From NCBI GenBank assembly GCA_004325065.1, contig PITI01000028.1:1-32939 (forward strand): a stretch of DNA of 32,939 bases, read 5' to 3'. The notes beneath the pieces are model-generated. The model did no database searches. It was not told the origin of the DNA and worked only from the letters and a program-made list of their open reading frames with translations. Each line of letters opens with the position of its first letter. The first letter of the stretch is position 1. Both the position numbers and the translations under genes were made by a program. This DNA comes from Hamiltosporidium magnivora. Its lineage: Eukaryota > Microsporidia > Dubosqiidae. Shown here in pieces: positions 21,498 through 32,939 of the stretch.

Positions 21498-23380
21498 GCT
21501 GATAACTGATAGGAAATATAAAAAAATCTGATTAAAAAAAATAATATTGATTTTTTTATTTCGTTTCGGATCAAATGATTTTTTTAGGCTTATAGTTATC
21601 TTATTGGTTCTATAAAGAATTCAATTTATAAGAATCGAAATTATTAGTATTTGGCTTAACAAAGAAATGCAAATATATGTTTTTAAATATGAGCTGTATT
21701 TTCTGTTTAGAATTCAAGAAAATTTGATTATTTAAAATTTCTCAATCTTATTTATTTCTTAGATAATATATTTATCAATGAAATATCCAATTCTATTTAA
21801 ATAAATGGCCTATCTTATATTACTGATGTAAAATCGACAGGTTCGGAGTTACACATATATTGCTGCTTTCAATATTCTTTGTTAAAATAGATATTAACAT
21901 TTCAATTTTTTTAGGCTAAAAAATATGCAGAACCATTTAAAAACGAATTATTTTTTTGATGGTCGTTAATATCTGCTATGAGTGATAAGGTAGCATTCCA
22001 GATCAGCCTTGGTCATTCTTTAGACCGACAGCATTTACATTGTCTACATTTCCTAGACCGAATAAAATTTAAACTATAATATATTTTGGAAGCTTATATG
22101 ATGTTTCTTAAACAGCTCAATGACATACCGATAGGTACAATTCTCATATTAAATACGAATTTTTTAAAGTGGAAGTTTTATTTTTGTATTTTCGTTGCAC
22201 AATTTTCTCAAGCTAGACTTATCAAACCAAAACCAAATTTATATGCCCTTGTATGGAAATTATCTCAAGGTAGATAGATTTACATAAAAAACCACCTTCC
22301 AATTTATAGAAAATATTTTCTCGTTTCATAGACTTACATATTCGTACAAATAGCGAAGGAATAACGAATTTATAGTGTTCTTTAATCTTTCTAAAAGACC
22401 AAACAATGATCGTAAATTAATAAAACCCTAAGCGTAAAAAAAAGAGTTTTAATCTGGTTAGTTTCTCTTTGCAATTTTTAGACTTTTTAAGTAGTAAATA
22501 TTTAAAAAAATATTCGTACTCACCTTCAAAATCATTTCGTACATATTTTGAAGGTAGCACTGATTAGTTTGATTTTTCTTCCTTTACAAATATATAGAAT
22601 AATACTTAAATATTTTTAAATTTAGTTTGAACGGATTTTAATTTTCACATGAAACCATCTAATCATAAATTCAAAGTATAATTACAACCACTGCTTCATA
22701 TAATATTTTATATTTATATATGTTAATATACTGATTATTTAGATGATTATAAATACAAAAATTAGAATTTGAATAACTTCTTAACTTATTTCACAATATG
22801 ATTATTTTCTATTTTTTTATTAAAATTTGAACCTTAAAAATTAAGAATCCTCACTCGATGCGGAATTAAAAAGATTTGGTTTTTTTAAAATATTAGTTTC
22901 TATCCATTTTGGACAGAATCTTTCATAGCTTTTATTCATAAAATATTTTTGTTATCATAAGAATTCTCTTTTATCCTAAAAAACAATTTTCTTAAATTTT
23001 AATATTTAATCATAAATTTTTCAATAAAATAGAAAATATTCCTAAGATATATGAAGATTGTAAAAAATTTAAAAATAAATAAATTTTCAGTATTTATTTT
23101 CTCTTCTTTTTATTTTATTTATAATTGTAAGAATAAATTATGAAATTTCTTTTTAAAAAATATGCTTTAAAAAAACTAAAGACATATTTTTTTAATAATT
23201 AATTTCTCATTTTATAATATTTTTAATACTTATTGTAAATAATCTAAAGACACTAAATATTTGTATACGTAGTAATTACACCATATTTACTTGTGTTTAA
23301 AGAAGAATCGGTATCTATAATTTATTATCACAGATATTCTTTCATTTCTTAAAAAAATTGTAATCTATTTTTACTGATAA

Positions 23381-23428
23381 TAAAAAAATAAAAAAAAGGA
23401 TCCTAAAACAAAAAAAAATATATAAAAA
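23381..23428 (+). promoter_or_regulatory. A-rich leader directly before VMA1
   Basis: The 48 bases before the ATG are nearly all A and T, with a TATATAAAAA run ending at the start codon; the only G/C cluster is GGATCC at 23399-23404. No CCC or GGG motif is present, unlike the giant gene. The TATATA may be part of the core promoter or simply an A-rich leader. Confidence 0.3.
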
Positions 23429-25285
23429 ATGATCAAAGAAGAAGAAAAAATTGAATCATTCTTTTCTAAGTTGCACATTGATGATATTCCTGAGAAATGT
23501 GTTGGTAAAATACATTCTGTAAGTGGACCCGTAGTTGTAGGAAGTGGAATGGCAGGATGTGCAATGTATGAATTGGTAAAGGTTGGACATGAAGGTTTAG
23601 CTGGTGAAATAATACGTATAGATAATGACAAAGCAACTATACAAGTATACGAAGAAACAAGTGGCTTGTGTATTGGTGATGTCGTTTGTAGGACGGGTAA
23701 TCCTCTTTCCGTTGAATTAGGACCTGGTTTATTTGAAAATATCTATGACGGTATTCAAAGGCCTTTGAAAGATATTTATGAATCAACAAAAAGTATTTAT
23801 ATTCCAAGAGGTATAGATATTTCACCATTGGATAGAAAGAAAGAATGGGAATTTGAGGCTTTGGTAAAGGAAGGAGACATTCTTGAATCTGGTGATATTT
23901 TTGGAATCGTTAAAGAAAATAGTTTGATTTCTGTTAAAATCATGGTTCCTCCAAAGGATTGTGGGAAAGTCATTTTTATTGCACCAAACGGAAATTATAA
24001 TTTGAATGATGTTGTTCTAACTTTGGAATCGCATGGAGAAAACAAAAATTTCTTTTTATACCAAAGATGGCCAGTTAGAACTCCGAGACCAGTAAAAAAT
24101 AAAATAAATGGAACTCATCCATTATTTACTGGTCAGAGAGTTTTGGATTCTTTATTTCCGTGTGTTCAAGGTGGAACCACTGCTATTCCCGGCGCATTTG
24201 GTTGTGGAAAAACTGTGATTTCTCAATCACTTTCTAAATATTCAAATTCTGATGTAATAGTTTATGTAGGCTGTGGTGAAAGAGGAAATGAAATGAGTGA
24301 AGTTCTTATGGAATTTCCTACTTTGACTGTAAATGTGAATGGAGTAAACGAAAATATAATGAAAAGAACAATTTTGGTTGCAAATACTTCCAATATGCCA
24401 GTTGCGGCCCGTGAAGCTTCCATTTATACAGGAATTACAATAAGTGAATTTTTTAGAGACCAAGGGAAAAACGTAAGTATGATGGCAGATTCTACCTCCA
24501 GATGGGCAGAGGCGTTAAGAGAAATCAGTGGTAGATTGGCTGAAATGCCGGCTGATAGTGGATATCCTGCTTATTTGGGAGCAAAATTAGCATTTTTTTA
24601 CGAGCGAGCAGGAGTAGCTCATTGCTTAGGTTCACCCAATAGAACAGGGAGTGTTACAATAGTTGGGGCTGTTTCCCCTCCAGGTGGTGATTTTTCAGAT
24701 CCTGTTACTTCGGCTACACTGAGCATTGTACAAGTATTTTGGGGATTGGATAAAAAACTTGCACAACGAAAACATTTCCCATCCATTAACTGGAATTTAA
24801 GTTATTCAAAATATTATAAAAGTCTTGAGGAATATTATGAAACGGTTGATTCTGAATTTATTAAATACCGAACAAAGTGTAAAGAGATACTTCAGATGGA
24901 TGATGATTTGAGTGAAATTGTTCAATTAGTAGGTAGGAACTCTTTGACAGAAACCGATAAACTTATTTTAGATATTTCGAAACTGATTAAGGAAGATTTT
25001 TTACAACAAAATGGATATTCAAGTTATGATAGATTCTGTCCATTTGTAAAAACCAGATTAATGCTCAAAAATATTATTAAATATTTTGAATTGGCTTATA
25101 GTGTCATAGTTGATTCTAATTCATTGACAACATGGGACGAGATAAGAAAAAAAACGAATGAAGTTTTTTTAAAACTTATGAAAATGAAATTTATTTACCA
25201 TGAAAATGATAGTGAGATAGAAGATGAGTTAACTAGTTTAAAAAATGAAATCGATTCCGCTTTTAATGAATTGGATGACATTTAA
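23429..25285 (+). CDS. VMA1: V-type H+-ATPase catalytic subunit A
   Basis: Hydrolyses ATP in the V1 sector of the vacuolar proton pump, acidifying vacuoles and other endomembrane compartments. At 618 residues it matches the full length of the mature eukaryotic subunit. In order: the beta-barrel domain at about 22-95; the A-subunit-specific non-homologous insert around 140-210; the P-loop GAFGCGKT at 255-262; GCGERGNE at 281-288 with the catalytic glutamate (Glu284); [19 protein letters not shown] at 319-337; [20 protein letters not shown] at 350-369; FPSINW at 450-455; and a helical C-terminal domain with [19 protein letters not shown] at 521-539. All catalytic motifs are intact. The VG/CGERG junction where yeast VMA1 carries its intein is uninterrupted. 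The ATG at 23429 is the first in frame after an A-rich leader. No intron is seen. No other V-ATPase gene is nearby. The C-terminal 80 residues are diverged and acidic. The product is certain. Confidence 0.97.
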   Translation: MIKEEEKIESFFSKLHIDDIPEKCVGKIHSVSGPVVVGSGMAGCAMYELVKVGHEGLAGEIIRIDNDKATIQVYEETSGLCIGDVVCRTGNPLSVELGPGLFENIYDGIQRPLKDIYESTKSIYIPRGIDISPLDRKKEWEFEALVKEGDILESGDIFGIVKENSLISVKIMVPPKDCGKVIFIAPNGNYNLNDVVLTLESHGENKNFFLYQRWPVRTPRPVKNKINGTHPLFTGQRVLDSLFPCVQGGTTAIPGAFGCGKTVISQSLSKYSNSDVIVYVGCGERGNEMSEVLMEFPTLTVNVNGVNENIMKRTILVANTSNMPVAAREASIYTGITISEFFRDQGKNVSMMADSTSRWAEALREISGRLAEMPADSGYPAYLGAKLAFFYERAGVAHCLGSPNRTGSVTIVGAVSPPGGDFSDPVTSATLSIVQVFWGLDKKLAQRKHFPSINWNLSYSKYYKSLEEYYETVDSEFIKYRTKCKEILQMDDDLSEIVQLVGRNSLTETDKLILDISKLIKEDFLQQNGYSSYDRFCPFVKTRLMLKNIIKYFELAYSVIVDSNSLTTWDEIRKKTNEVFLKLMKMKFIYHENDSEIEDELTSLKNEIDSAFNELDDI

Positions 25286-25289
25286 TAAA
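25284..25289 (+). terminator. AATAAA signal overlapping the VMA1 stop codon
   Basis: The gene ends ATT-TAA-TAA-ATAA, giving two in-frame stops with AATAAA across them. The same layout is seen at the LRR gene and suggests very short 3' untranslated regions. Confidence 0.5.
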
Positions 25290-26246
25290 TAATGCTTATT
25301 CTATATTATTTCTTCTTTAAAAATATTTCTTATTTAAAAATATTTATTTTGTATTGACGAGTACATTTTTTTCACGTTTTCAACTTCATTTAATAACTTC
25401 TACTGAGAATTTAAATGATATTGAATCATTATAAAGAATGATTTATATAAGTTTAATAATAATTTATTAATTTTAAATATTGCGGTATGTTAATAATATT
25501 TTACGATTCGACTGATTTAATTTGTTAGCTTTTGAATTTCATTGAATTTTATAGTCAATTTTTAGGTTTATTATTTTTATACGTACATTAGATTTCTTAT
25601 GATACTTAAATCCATAGATTTATAGGTTTTTATTGAATGAAATTTCTTAATTTAATTTATAAAAGCATATTTAATATAACAAATTTTCCTTTTTTAGAAT
25701 AGAAGGGACTTGGAATGAACTATTGGTTTTAAAAGAACATTTTATATAAATTACAGTAAAAAAAACTTTTTTTCCCAAAATTTTGGAGGCGTAAAAATTT
25801 AAAACTAATAGAATTTTTTAATATGGAAAATTTTATGAAAAATTGATGGTTTGATTATTTTGGAATACCGCTTTTATTGCAAAAAAGTTTTTCTTTGGTT
25901 TTTGCAATAAAATAATGATTACAAAGAATATGAAAAATAAAATCAAAAATTAATTGTTGAAATTTATATTTTATGTATCTTTATTTATGTAATAAATATT
26001 TAGAAATGAATATTCTGGTTTCTACGTAATTATATTCTTTGCTATATTTAATAAACTGGAGGCATTTTATATTGATTTAAACTGTAAAATTAAATATTTT
26101 TAAGTTTTATATATTAAATTGCATAGCAGCTATATATATTTTTAGAGATATATTTTGAAAGAAATTTTATCGGAGATGCTTGCCGTTCTAAATTAGAGCG
26201 CATATATTGCATTTAATACCTATAAACGCTAAGAAATGGAATAGTA

Positions 26247-26262
26247 TTAGCTTTAAAGCTAA
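26247..26262. repeat. Perfect 16-base palindrome TTAGCTTTAAAGCTAA
   Basis: The sequence equals its own reverse complement over 16 bases with no spacer. It sits in intergenic DNA 1 kb downstream of VMA1, with no gene nearby to explain it. Confidence 0.6.
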
Positions 26263-26631
26263 AAATTATCGCTGTTAATAGCAATTTGAAAACATAAGCT
26301 GTTAAAAATATAAATATAAATTCGAAATGAAATGCATTTATAAAAAAATAGATACTTTTATTTTTCAGGTTTTATACAAATATCTCAGTTTATATCTATA
26401 TCAATATTGAGTAATTTTGAGTTAATTTCTAAACTTAAAATTAGCGATTCATGATAATAAAAAACTAATATCATTTTCATCAGACACAATTTTAGTCATT
26501 TTTCGTTTATCTCTCGGATTTATAAATGTCATAAACGGCAAATCCACTGTAACTTAGGTTCAGTTTAAATTCTAAGAAGTTTGTACTTCTTTAAATATTT
26601 TTGTTTAACCCGGAACCACTAAATTTTGCGA

Positions 26632-26648
26632 AACCATCCTTGATGGTT
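26632..26648. repeat. Tight hairpin AACCATC-CTT-GATGGTT
   Basis: A perfect 7-base stem with a 3-base loop, in a locally GC-richer patch (26600-26650). A T-rich stretch follows on the plus strand. No gene ends nearby, so a terminator role is not supported. Confidence 0.5.
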
Positions 26649-27529
26649 CTTTTGTCTTGTCTTCTCTTACGCATTAGATTCTAATACACATCATAAAAGA
26701 TTTTAATACAGATATATCTTTAATTAACTATATATATTGACAATTAACTATTTAACAAATGTTTTAAAAATAAACTGTAGATAAATTGATACATAAGAAA
26801 TTGACATTATTGTGAAAACTTATAATAATTATAACCAATTTTTTATTAAACTATAGCTTATCGAAATCATTAGAAAAAACTTCAGGTTAAAACTAGATAA
26901 AAGAGCACCTGAAAATATATAATTTCGAACAAAGAAACGAAGAAATAATACCTATGCTAAAAATTATGGCTGATTCATTTTCATAAATATCATTTTTTTG
27001 AAAAATTAAGAATTATAGATTGATCTTAGGTTCCCACTAAATTAATCTGTTTTCAAGAAAAATTCATTTATATTTAAAATAAAACATAATTTCATAAATA
27101 AAATCGAATGATTCAAAATAATTATAAGGTTACATAATTCGAGCATGTTATTTTATTTTCTTAATTTGCTTGTTAAGTGATTTTTGTCTTGATTTTTTCT
27201 GCTAAATTTTTACGTCTATAGCTTCCTATCATAAATGGAATTTAATATTTTTTAATCACTGAGAAGATCTTCTGTAATTTCAAAATATAAATTACAATAT
27301 AATTTCATGTTGACCTTATAAAATTATTCGTTTTATTTAAATTACACTGCTCGTAACCAAAAAAACATTATTAAAAGATAATATTCATCGTGACTTTAAC
27401 ATTGATAGGGAACCAAAAGTAGGTTTACATCATCTTTCGTATAATTCAACCTAATATAGTAAGGAATAATCAGTAAGTTAGCAAAAAAAATACTAGCGGT
27501 AAAATATTAAATTGAATACACAATACATA

Positions 27530-28340
27530 GAACATGAAGATGACCTGATGATTATCTTAAGAAGAAAAGCAGAGAATATAAATCCAACTTAGAAATGCTA
27601 GCTGCGAAAACAGGGAAAACCAGACCTATAGAAAAGAAAGCAACACAAATATTCTGTAAATTCTTCGTTATGTGACTACCCATAAATGCTTAAATCTTTG
27701 GTTGTATATATCTTTGATAGAGTACTGCGATTCAAATACCCGGGATTACACTAAACGGAGTTAATGAAAATGTTCTTGCCACAAAAGAAATAATAAAATT
27801 AGCAAAATTACCTGTATCTTTTTACTCTTTAACGCTTGCTGAAATCAAACCTGATAAATCGGAATACAGAAAAGAAATATATAGAGTCATTATTGAACCT
27901 ACGGTAATGTATGGTTTGGAAACACTGGTAGTGGCTAAAAGAGACAAAATTATGTTAGCCATATGAGAAGAAAAAGATACTATGAGGAATACATGGGTTA
28001 ATATCTAAACAACCAGATAAAATTAGAAAGAATCAAGAAATATATCAGCTGTATAAAGAAGCTAATTTGGTCACAATAATGAAAAGAAAAACCTAGATGG
28101 CTTGGGATGTAAGAAAAATATGGCCAGGAATTGCTGTTAATAAAATTTTTAAGCCTGCATCCGAAGGTAAGAGAAGACGAGATAGAAAACGAAAAAGATG
28201 GCTAAATGATTAGTAAAATAATCTAAAGAACTCAAATATTGCGATAAAATTTTATTTTGCGCAATAAAGAAGTAAGGAGAAAATTCTTTAAGAAGTTCCG
28301 AGCTCCTCAGTAAATGTAGCCTTAAGGAGTAGATTTGCTT
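27530..28340 (+). pseudogene. Decayed non-LTR retrotransposon reverse transcriptase (type B)
   Basis: Plus-strand RT fragments appear in the expected order across frames. The catalytic pair survives as HEDDLMIIL (Asp-Asp codons at 27539-27544). Then ITLNGVNENV stands for the usual Y-L-G-x-x-I-x-x-G block. Next is IYRVIIEPTVMYGLETL at about 27877-27932 (the usual R-P-V-L-x-Y-G-x-E-T-W). After a frameshift near 27966 come GIHGLI, NQEIYQLYKEANLVTIMKRK, and then EGKRRRDRKRKRWLND ending at about 28213 (the usual R-G-R-P-x-x-R-W-x-D). Last is AQ-stop-RSKEKIL, in place of Q-D-R-x-x-W-R-x-I-L. Stops (TGA, TAG, TAA) and at least one frameshift inactivate it. The C-terminal blocks match those of the relic at 30640-31413, so the two belong to the same kind of element. 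No upstream endonuclease was found. Confidence 0.8.
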
Positions 28341-30639
28341 TAAATTATATGCTCGAGCTGATGTATGAAATTTTGGTAGACGGATACTTTGAAAAACACA
28401 TTTAATTAATCTTTATATATGAAGATAATAGGCTATTTTCATAACACAAAACAGTTATATTTTCTTTATGATCATTATGACTATTTCTGATGTGCAACTT
28501 TTCGTAATACTATATAAAATAGTACAAATTATTTAAGATAGCTTTCGAGAATCGATTTACTATGAAATATCAACTTTATAATTAGTTTCATTGCTTCTTA
28601 ATGGCATTATCGTAATAGAAAATTCGGTTAAAGAAAATCTATTTTCTATCAAATTTCAGACCAAGAGGCTTTCCTCATTTCTGCTAAAATCTATGCTCTG
28701 ATGACCTATCTTTTTTAAGAAATAAGATGCAGTTTTGATCTACTTTGTAGTATGGGCTTGAGTTTCGAATGATCCGTAAGGATTTAAAAAATTCATCGTA
28801 CAATACCCAATATGTTGATAATCAATGCCTTAAAACGTATATTTTAATCTTGATATGTAGTTTAATTTACCTAGAAGCAGCAAATAGATATATAAACCTT
28901 TATTTCTAAGCCATATGGTTTATATTTGAATAGATTCATGAACCTATTGTACTAATATTAAAATGTTCCGCTTTTTTTAACGCAATATTAATCTACCTAC
29001 AATATTCATAATAAACTAAGATTTCTTCGAATTAAACCAAATTTTAGCTAAACAGAAGGCCTATAATAGAAAATAGTATGAATGATAAAATAAAAGCAAA
29101 TTCTAGCGTTGATATTGTATAAAATAAACTCTTCTGAAATTACATTCAAATAAACTAATTTATAATATAGAATAAACTTAGTATACTTTTTTTCAATTAT
29201 TCTAACACTTCCTAAAGATGAATTAAGTCTAGGTAGACAGCAAACAAAATACAAGATTTCTCTTTATGAATATAATTGTGCTTATCATACAACAAAGAAA
29301 CATAATAATGAGGTTTGTGAATGCCTTTCGATCGTATTCATGGTTTTTAGGGTCAAGAATAATTTAAAGGTAGGAAATAGAAAAATACATCAGTAGATTT
29401 TTGATTGTTGTTGTTTTTTAAAAAGCTCACTTCTTGACTCGAAAATATTTTGCAACATCAAACAAACGAAATATTTTAGCTAAAAGGCACAAGATATAGA
29501 ATAAGCCTATGTCTGAGAATTATTCTAGTAGAAGTGGCTGATTTGCTTGGCTGAATCACTATGTGAATAATTAAAATCAAAATTGAATATATTTATGTTT
29601 AGGCCGTAAAACAGACGTATAATATTCTAGATTGAATTTTAAATATGCCCTTATAGTTTTCACACAAGAAAAAAATATCGGTTAAATTTTTTAGATTGTT
29701 TTTTTTTTGAAATTAAGAACATTGCGAAAAACCATCAATTTAAAGATATCCATGGATTTAATGCCAACTTTATAATTATTAACGCACCATTCATATATAA
29801 TTCGTGCTAAAATTGTAATTACTAAAAAATATGGCACAGATCTTAATCAACATAATTTTATATTCTTTCAAAATCACATCTAAGGTTTATAAAACCAGGA
29901 CAAAATAGTGGACGTGTAGTTATTGGGTTGTTAAAAAGGCAAAGAAAGGAAATATTAGAACAAAAAGACAAAGCCGTTTTTTGTATTAGAATTACGAAAT
30001 ATTTTATAGGTAAGAGGTAAAAGGCAATATTGTAGCATTTTAGCTGGTAAATAGAATGCTTTGTCTCATACATTACAAACTAGCGCAAATAAATATATTA
30101 TTAAAATTAGGTTACAATGCTTAAAAATACGTTATGAAACTATCGATTTGAGGTTTTAAATGAGGAATGAATAAATCTCTATATAGATACAAAATTTTAT
30201 TTGGTCTGAAAATTACGTATAAGAAAATAAATAAAATACGTCATTTTTTGATTTAGATAAAGAGAAATAGAAAAGCGTTTTAGCTCGATGAAAAAAACCA
30301 AGTGCCTGTTCTTGATTTCCACAATGGTAAAACTTAATAACATTGATTTATTCAACCTTAGTCAACTTATTATGTATGGAGTGATTTTATTATTTTTTTA
30401 TGAAAAAACCGAACCTAACTTAGTACCACAAACCATATTAATGAAAATATAGGTAAAAGTTAAATTATGCTGTATTAAAAAATAATTCAAAAAAATTTCT
30501 GTTTATTTGGGCGAATTGTATGTTATTTTATAGAACAAATACCTAGATATACTTAAATAATACCAGAATTAAGATATAATGAGTTTAAATGTAAAAATAA
30601 TTAGAAACACTTCACCACACATAATGATTACCGAAAAAA
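28341..30639. other. Intergenic region between two RT relics
   Basis: No supported gene. A plus-strand open stretch of about 47 codons near 29870-30019 (containing IKPGQNSGRVVIGLLKRQRK) and another near 29424-29520 (HFLTRKYFATSNKRNILAK) have protein-like composition, but no start, no motif and no family I recognise. A frame on the minus strand at 29858-30073 is the shadow of the first. Confidence 0.45.
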
Positions 30640-31413
30640 AATCCGATAGCCAAATACTAGTTTTTTTAAGCGTTAACTCCAAATGAAATATATGAAAGAG
30701 AATTGTCAACTCAAATTTGAAATATATTGAATATAAATAATTTTAAGAGATAACATGGAAAAAAGAATGAATATGGCAAAAACTTCATGGTTTTTTGGAA
30801 TAGTAAATTAAATCCGAAGTAAACGAATAAATATCTAGGAGCTCTTCTAATGATGACAAAGATATCAGTCCGAAAATAAAAGAGTAAATAAAATCAGGAA
30901 CTAGCGAATACTTTGGCCTATAAAAAACCTTAAGATTTCAACCTTGAGTTTAAAAATCAAGAGAACTATATACAGAACTATTTTTAACCGAATGTTGACT
31001 AAAGATATGAAACCGAAACATTGACTAAACTTACTGAAGCGATGCTTGACCTACGGGAGCGAAGAATCCTGGGTATAGTATTTAAACCAACAAGAATCCA
31101 GTTAGATGAGTGGCGGATTCTTGAAATTTCGAGCTCAATTTTATATCAAAATCCAAATTTGGTCGAGTTTCTAAAAAAACCAGGCTTTGGTCGCTGGATT
31201 ATCTTGATTGAATATCTGAAAGTCGCGGGAAAAACCGAAATTCTAAAATCTTCGGGTCGCTCGAAAACCGATGGTTGGATGACGTAAAAACATTTTAGTA
31301 GCCTTAGTATATATAAAGGTCAAAAACAGGCTCTTAATCATGAAAGCACCATGTTAATTGTAGATAAAGCTTGGGCAAGGTATGAAGCGCAACCTCATTT
31401 GTTAAGTATTTAA
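30640..31413 (+). pseudogene. Decayed non-LTR retrotransposon reverse transcriptase (type B, second copy)
   Basis: Plus-strand blocks in order. A worn palm core (IAKY-stop-FF near 30646) stands in place of Y-A-D-D. LTPNEIYERE and NSKLNPK lead into NKYLGA (30826-30843), then DDKDISPKIKE, LKIKRTIYRTI, ETETLTKLTEAMLDLRERRI (from about 31003), FKPTRIQLDEWRI, YQNPNLVEFLKK, and GRSKTDGWMT at the TAA 31285-31287. The same frame then continues to IVDKAWARYEAQPHL and stops at 31411-31413. The longest intact piece (from 31021) has no ATG start. Frameshifts near 30840 and 31000 and several stops show it is dead. The block order matches the relic at 27530-28340. Similar C-termini are widespread in animal LINE elements. 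Confidence 0.8.
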
Positions 31414-32239
31414 AGTTGATATAAACTTCCTTATAGCAGATTTCAATAATAATATAAATGAGAAGAATTCAGTTTTGAGTTAAGAACACAATCTTATTAT
31501 AACCAATGAGTCAGAAAAGTTCAAAAATCACCAAAGTAACAAACTGAAAAATTTAATATTTCAAGGGTTAGTCATAAGATATCCGATACTTATACAACAA
31601 AAATTTATTGGTTTTTTTCTCGAAAGTAATGTGAATAGTCTGCAAGAAATATCAATATTATATCAATTGCTATAACACCCGATACTCTATAAATCAATCG
31701 ACCTACATATAAATATAATAAAGAATTATTTAGCTTTAATTTAAAATAAAACACACAAAATAGTTTTAATTTTTGAATAAAATTTAATCTTCTTATGAAA
31801 AAAAGTAATTTTTTTAGTCTATATGCTACGGGTAATTTAAATATTTGGGAAATTCGAGAAATTTTTTGATAATCCAAAATAATTTTTGACAGTGCCAGAT
31901 AAATATAAATATAGCTACAATTCTCAAGCCACGTTTAAAATTGATTGTTATTTTGCAATTTGCTTCTGATATGATTGCAGCCAGTACAATCAGCATTTTT
32001 TTAGACCTATTCGTTTATACGATCTGGCACTTCAACGTGTTAACTAATGTTTTCACTCCATATTTATTGAATGTTGTTGTATTTCTAAAAAAAAAATACA
32101 AGTACCGATGTTAACAGATCTAAGGGATATGTGACATCGTTTCAACGAAAGTTGGGATGGAATGTGCTTATCCAAAGGTCAGAATACACAAATTTTCACA
32201 AAAAAGCAATATTTTGAGTAAATATAAAAAGCTAAAACT
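31414..32239. other. Intergenic region between RT and integrase relics
   Basis: No gene seen. A minus-strand open frame at 31605-31877 (90 codons) is Leu/Phe/Ile-rich, has no motif and looks like a chance frame. The upstream part of the integrase element should lie near the right edge but is not readable. Confidence 0.5.
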
Positions 32240-32939
32240 TCTAAAAGCAAGTTATCATGGAAAAAACCCTAGGATTGTTAACGTTTACGCAAGTTTGCAA
32301 ATTAAGTAAAGGCAAGAAAGAAAAGTAGAGTATCCATAGAAGAAGATAAAGAACAAATTAGGTTTTATGTACATCGGGAAGAGATATTTCATATTTTGCA
32401 TGATGTACACAGGTTTGATTAAGCACAGAGGTGTATATCTTAAGGAAAGAAGATTAATTCAAAGTATAAAAACATCATAAGTTTAATGATTATAACCTAT
32501 CTAAATTTATTTTCTTCGTTCGAAAAAAAACACAATGTTCAAAAAAAGGATTAGTTGTGATACCTATACTCAGTAAAAAACATAAATTCGAGATATAAAG
32601 TCGATTTGATTGACATACACTCTCAATCTGATGATCTATATAAATTTATACTTGTTTACCAAGACCATTTAAATAAATTTATTTCACTTCACGCTCAATA
32701 ATAAAAGTGCAGAAGAAGGAAGATGCTTATGTCTTTTTGAATATTTTTACTATTTTTGTGCGCCTAGTATTTTGAAAGGTGATAATGGTAGGGAATCTGA
32801 AAACAATACCATTAAAAAGCCATGTAACATGTAACCAGTGTGTGAGATGACACATGAAAATTTAAAACACTCTCAAAGTCAATATTCTGTAAAAAGGGGA
32901 ATCAGGATGTAAACAACATGCTTGTTCGTTGCTTAAAAC
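32240..32939 (+). pseudogene. Decayed retroviral-type integrase (KRBA2/Ginger/gypsy-like), runs off the window
   Basis: In one main frame with shifts the plus strand reads the whole N-terminal half of an rve integrase. SKSKLSWKKP and RLRKF come first. Then FYVHREEIFHILHDVH holds the first His of the HHCC zinc-binding module. Next are NSKYKNI, TYLNLF (where C-x-x-C is expected; the cysteines are lost), the catalytic-core strand VDLIDIHSQSDDLYKFILVY (first catalytic Asp region near 32603), DHLNKFISL, KSAEE, APSILKGDNGRES (second catalytic Asp at 32781-32783), HSQSQ, and in another frame NQDVNNMLVRCLK at the window end. The third catalytic residue, Glu in S-V-E-R, is Lys (32892-32894). Stops and frameshifts confirm decay. 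The wording of the motifs is that of the integrase shared by KRBA2/SCAND3-like proteins and their parent mobile elements. Whether the parent was an LTR element or a Ginger-type DNA transposon cannot be told here. Confidence 0.82.

Larger units (their letters stand above)
20171..23428. other. AT-rich intergenic region upstream of VMA1, no gene seen
   Basis: More than 3 kb with no supported open frame. A perfect 9-base inverted repeat, AAATGTATA-CATTGA-TATACATTT, is at 21474-21497. Earlier parts of the RT relic may extend above 20170 but could not be read. The last 500 bases are almost entirely A/T and are taken to contain the VMA1 promoter. Confidence 0.55.
25286..27529. other. AT-rich intergenic region, no gene seen
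   Basis: No open frame of interest. It contains a perfect 16-base palindrome at 26247-26262 and a tight hairpin at 26632-26648. Upstream parts of the RT relic that becomes readable at about 27530 may lie at its right edge, but I could not recognise them. Confidence 0.55.

Noticed and set aside
31605..31877. 90-codon minus-strand frame as a small membrane protein
   Set aside because: No signal, no conserved motif, and the region lies between two decayed transposons on the other strand.

Overview
The window looks like a gene-poor stretch of an AT-rich microsporidian genome. This is an inference from several signs. The V-ATPase catalytic subunit is intronless and fungal-like but divergent. The giant reverse-strand gene has a CCCC motif 2 bases before its start codon, a known microsporidian start-site signature. 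In the two other genes an AATAAA signal overlaps the stop codon. One gene encodes a secreted leucine-rich-repeat protein of a kind common in these parasites. Only three intact genes in 33 kb, separated by decayed transposons, fits a large-genome lineage such as Hamiltosporidium or Edhazardia rather than a compact Encephalitozoon-type genome. Species cannot be named from sequence alone.

Layout. 833-7306 (minus) is one 2157-residue helical protein. Its N-terminus resembles the arm of TOM1/HUWE1-type HECT ubiquitin ligases, but no HECT domain is visible and the frame runs into a GTAAGT just before its stop. 7307-14737 is intergenic, with short coding-like remnants (a possible Ty3-type RNase H, a possible retropepsin, and an unidentified reverse-strand relic near 10.2-10.5 kb). 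14738-17086 (plus) encodes a 782-residue signal-peptide LRR protein. 17087-23428 is intergenic and holds a reverse-transcriptase relic on the minus strand (19250-20170). 23429-25285 (plus) is VMA1. 25286-32939 has no intact gene, but carries two further reverse-transcriptase relics (about 27530-28340 and 30640-31413, plus) and a decayed retroviral-type integrase (32240 to the window end, plus).

The three intact genes are unrelated in function (protein turnover, secreted surface or host-interaction protein, vacuolar acidification) and each stands alone; there is no operon or pathway cluster. The most informative part is the transposon graveyard. Four relics, each spread over several reading frames, still show recognisable non-LTR RT and integrase motifs close to those familiar from animal genomes. 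The relics were found by reading motifs by eye; family names need a profile search.
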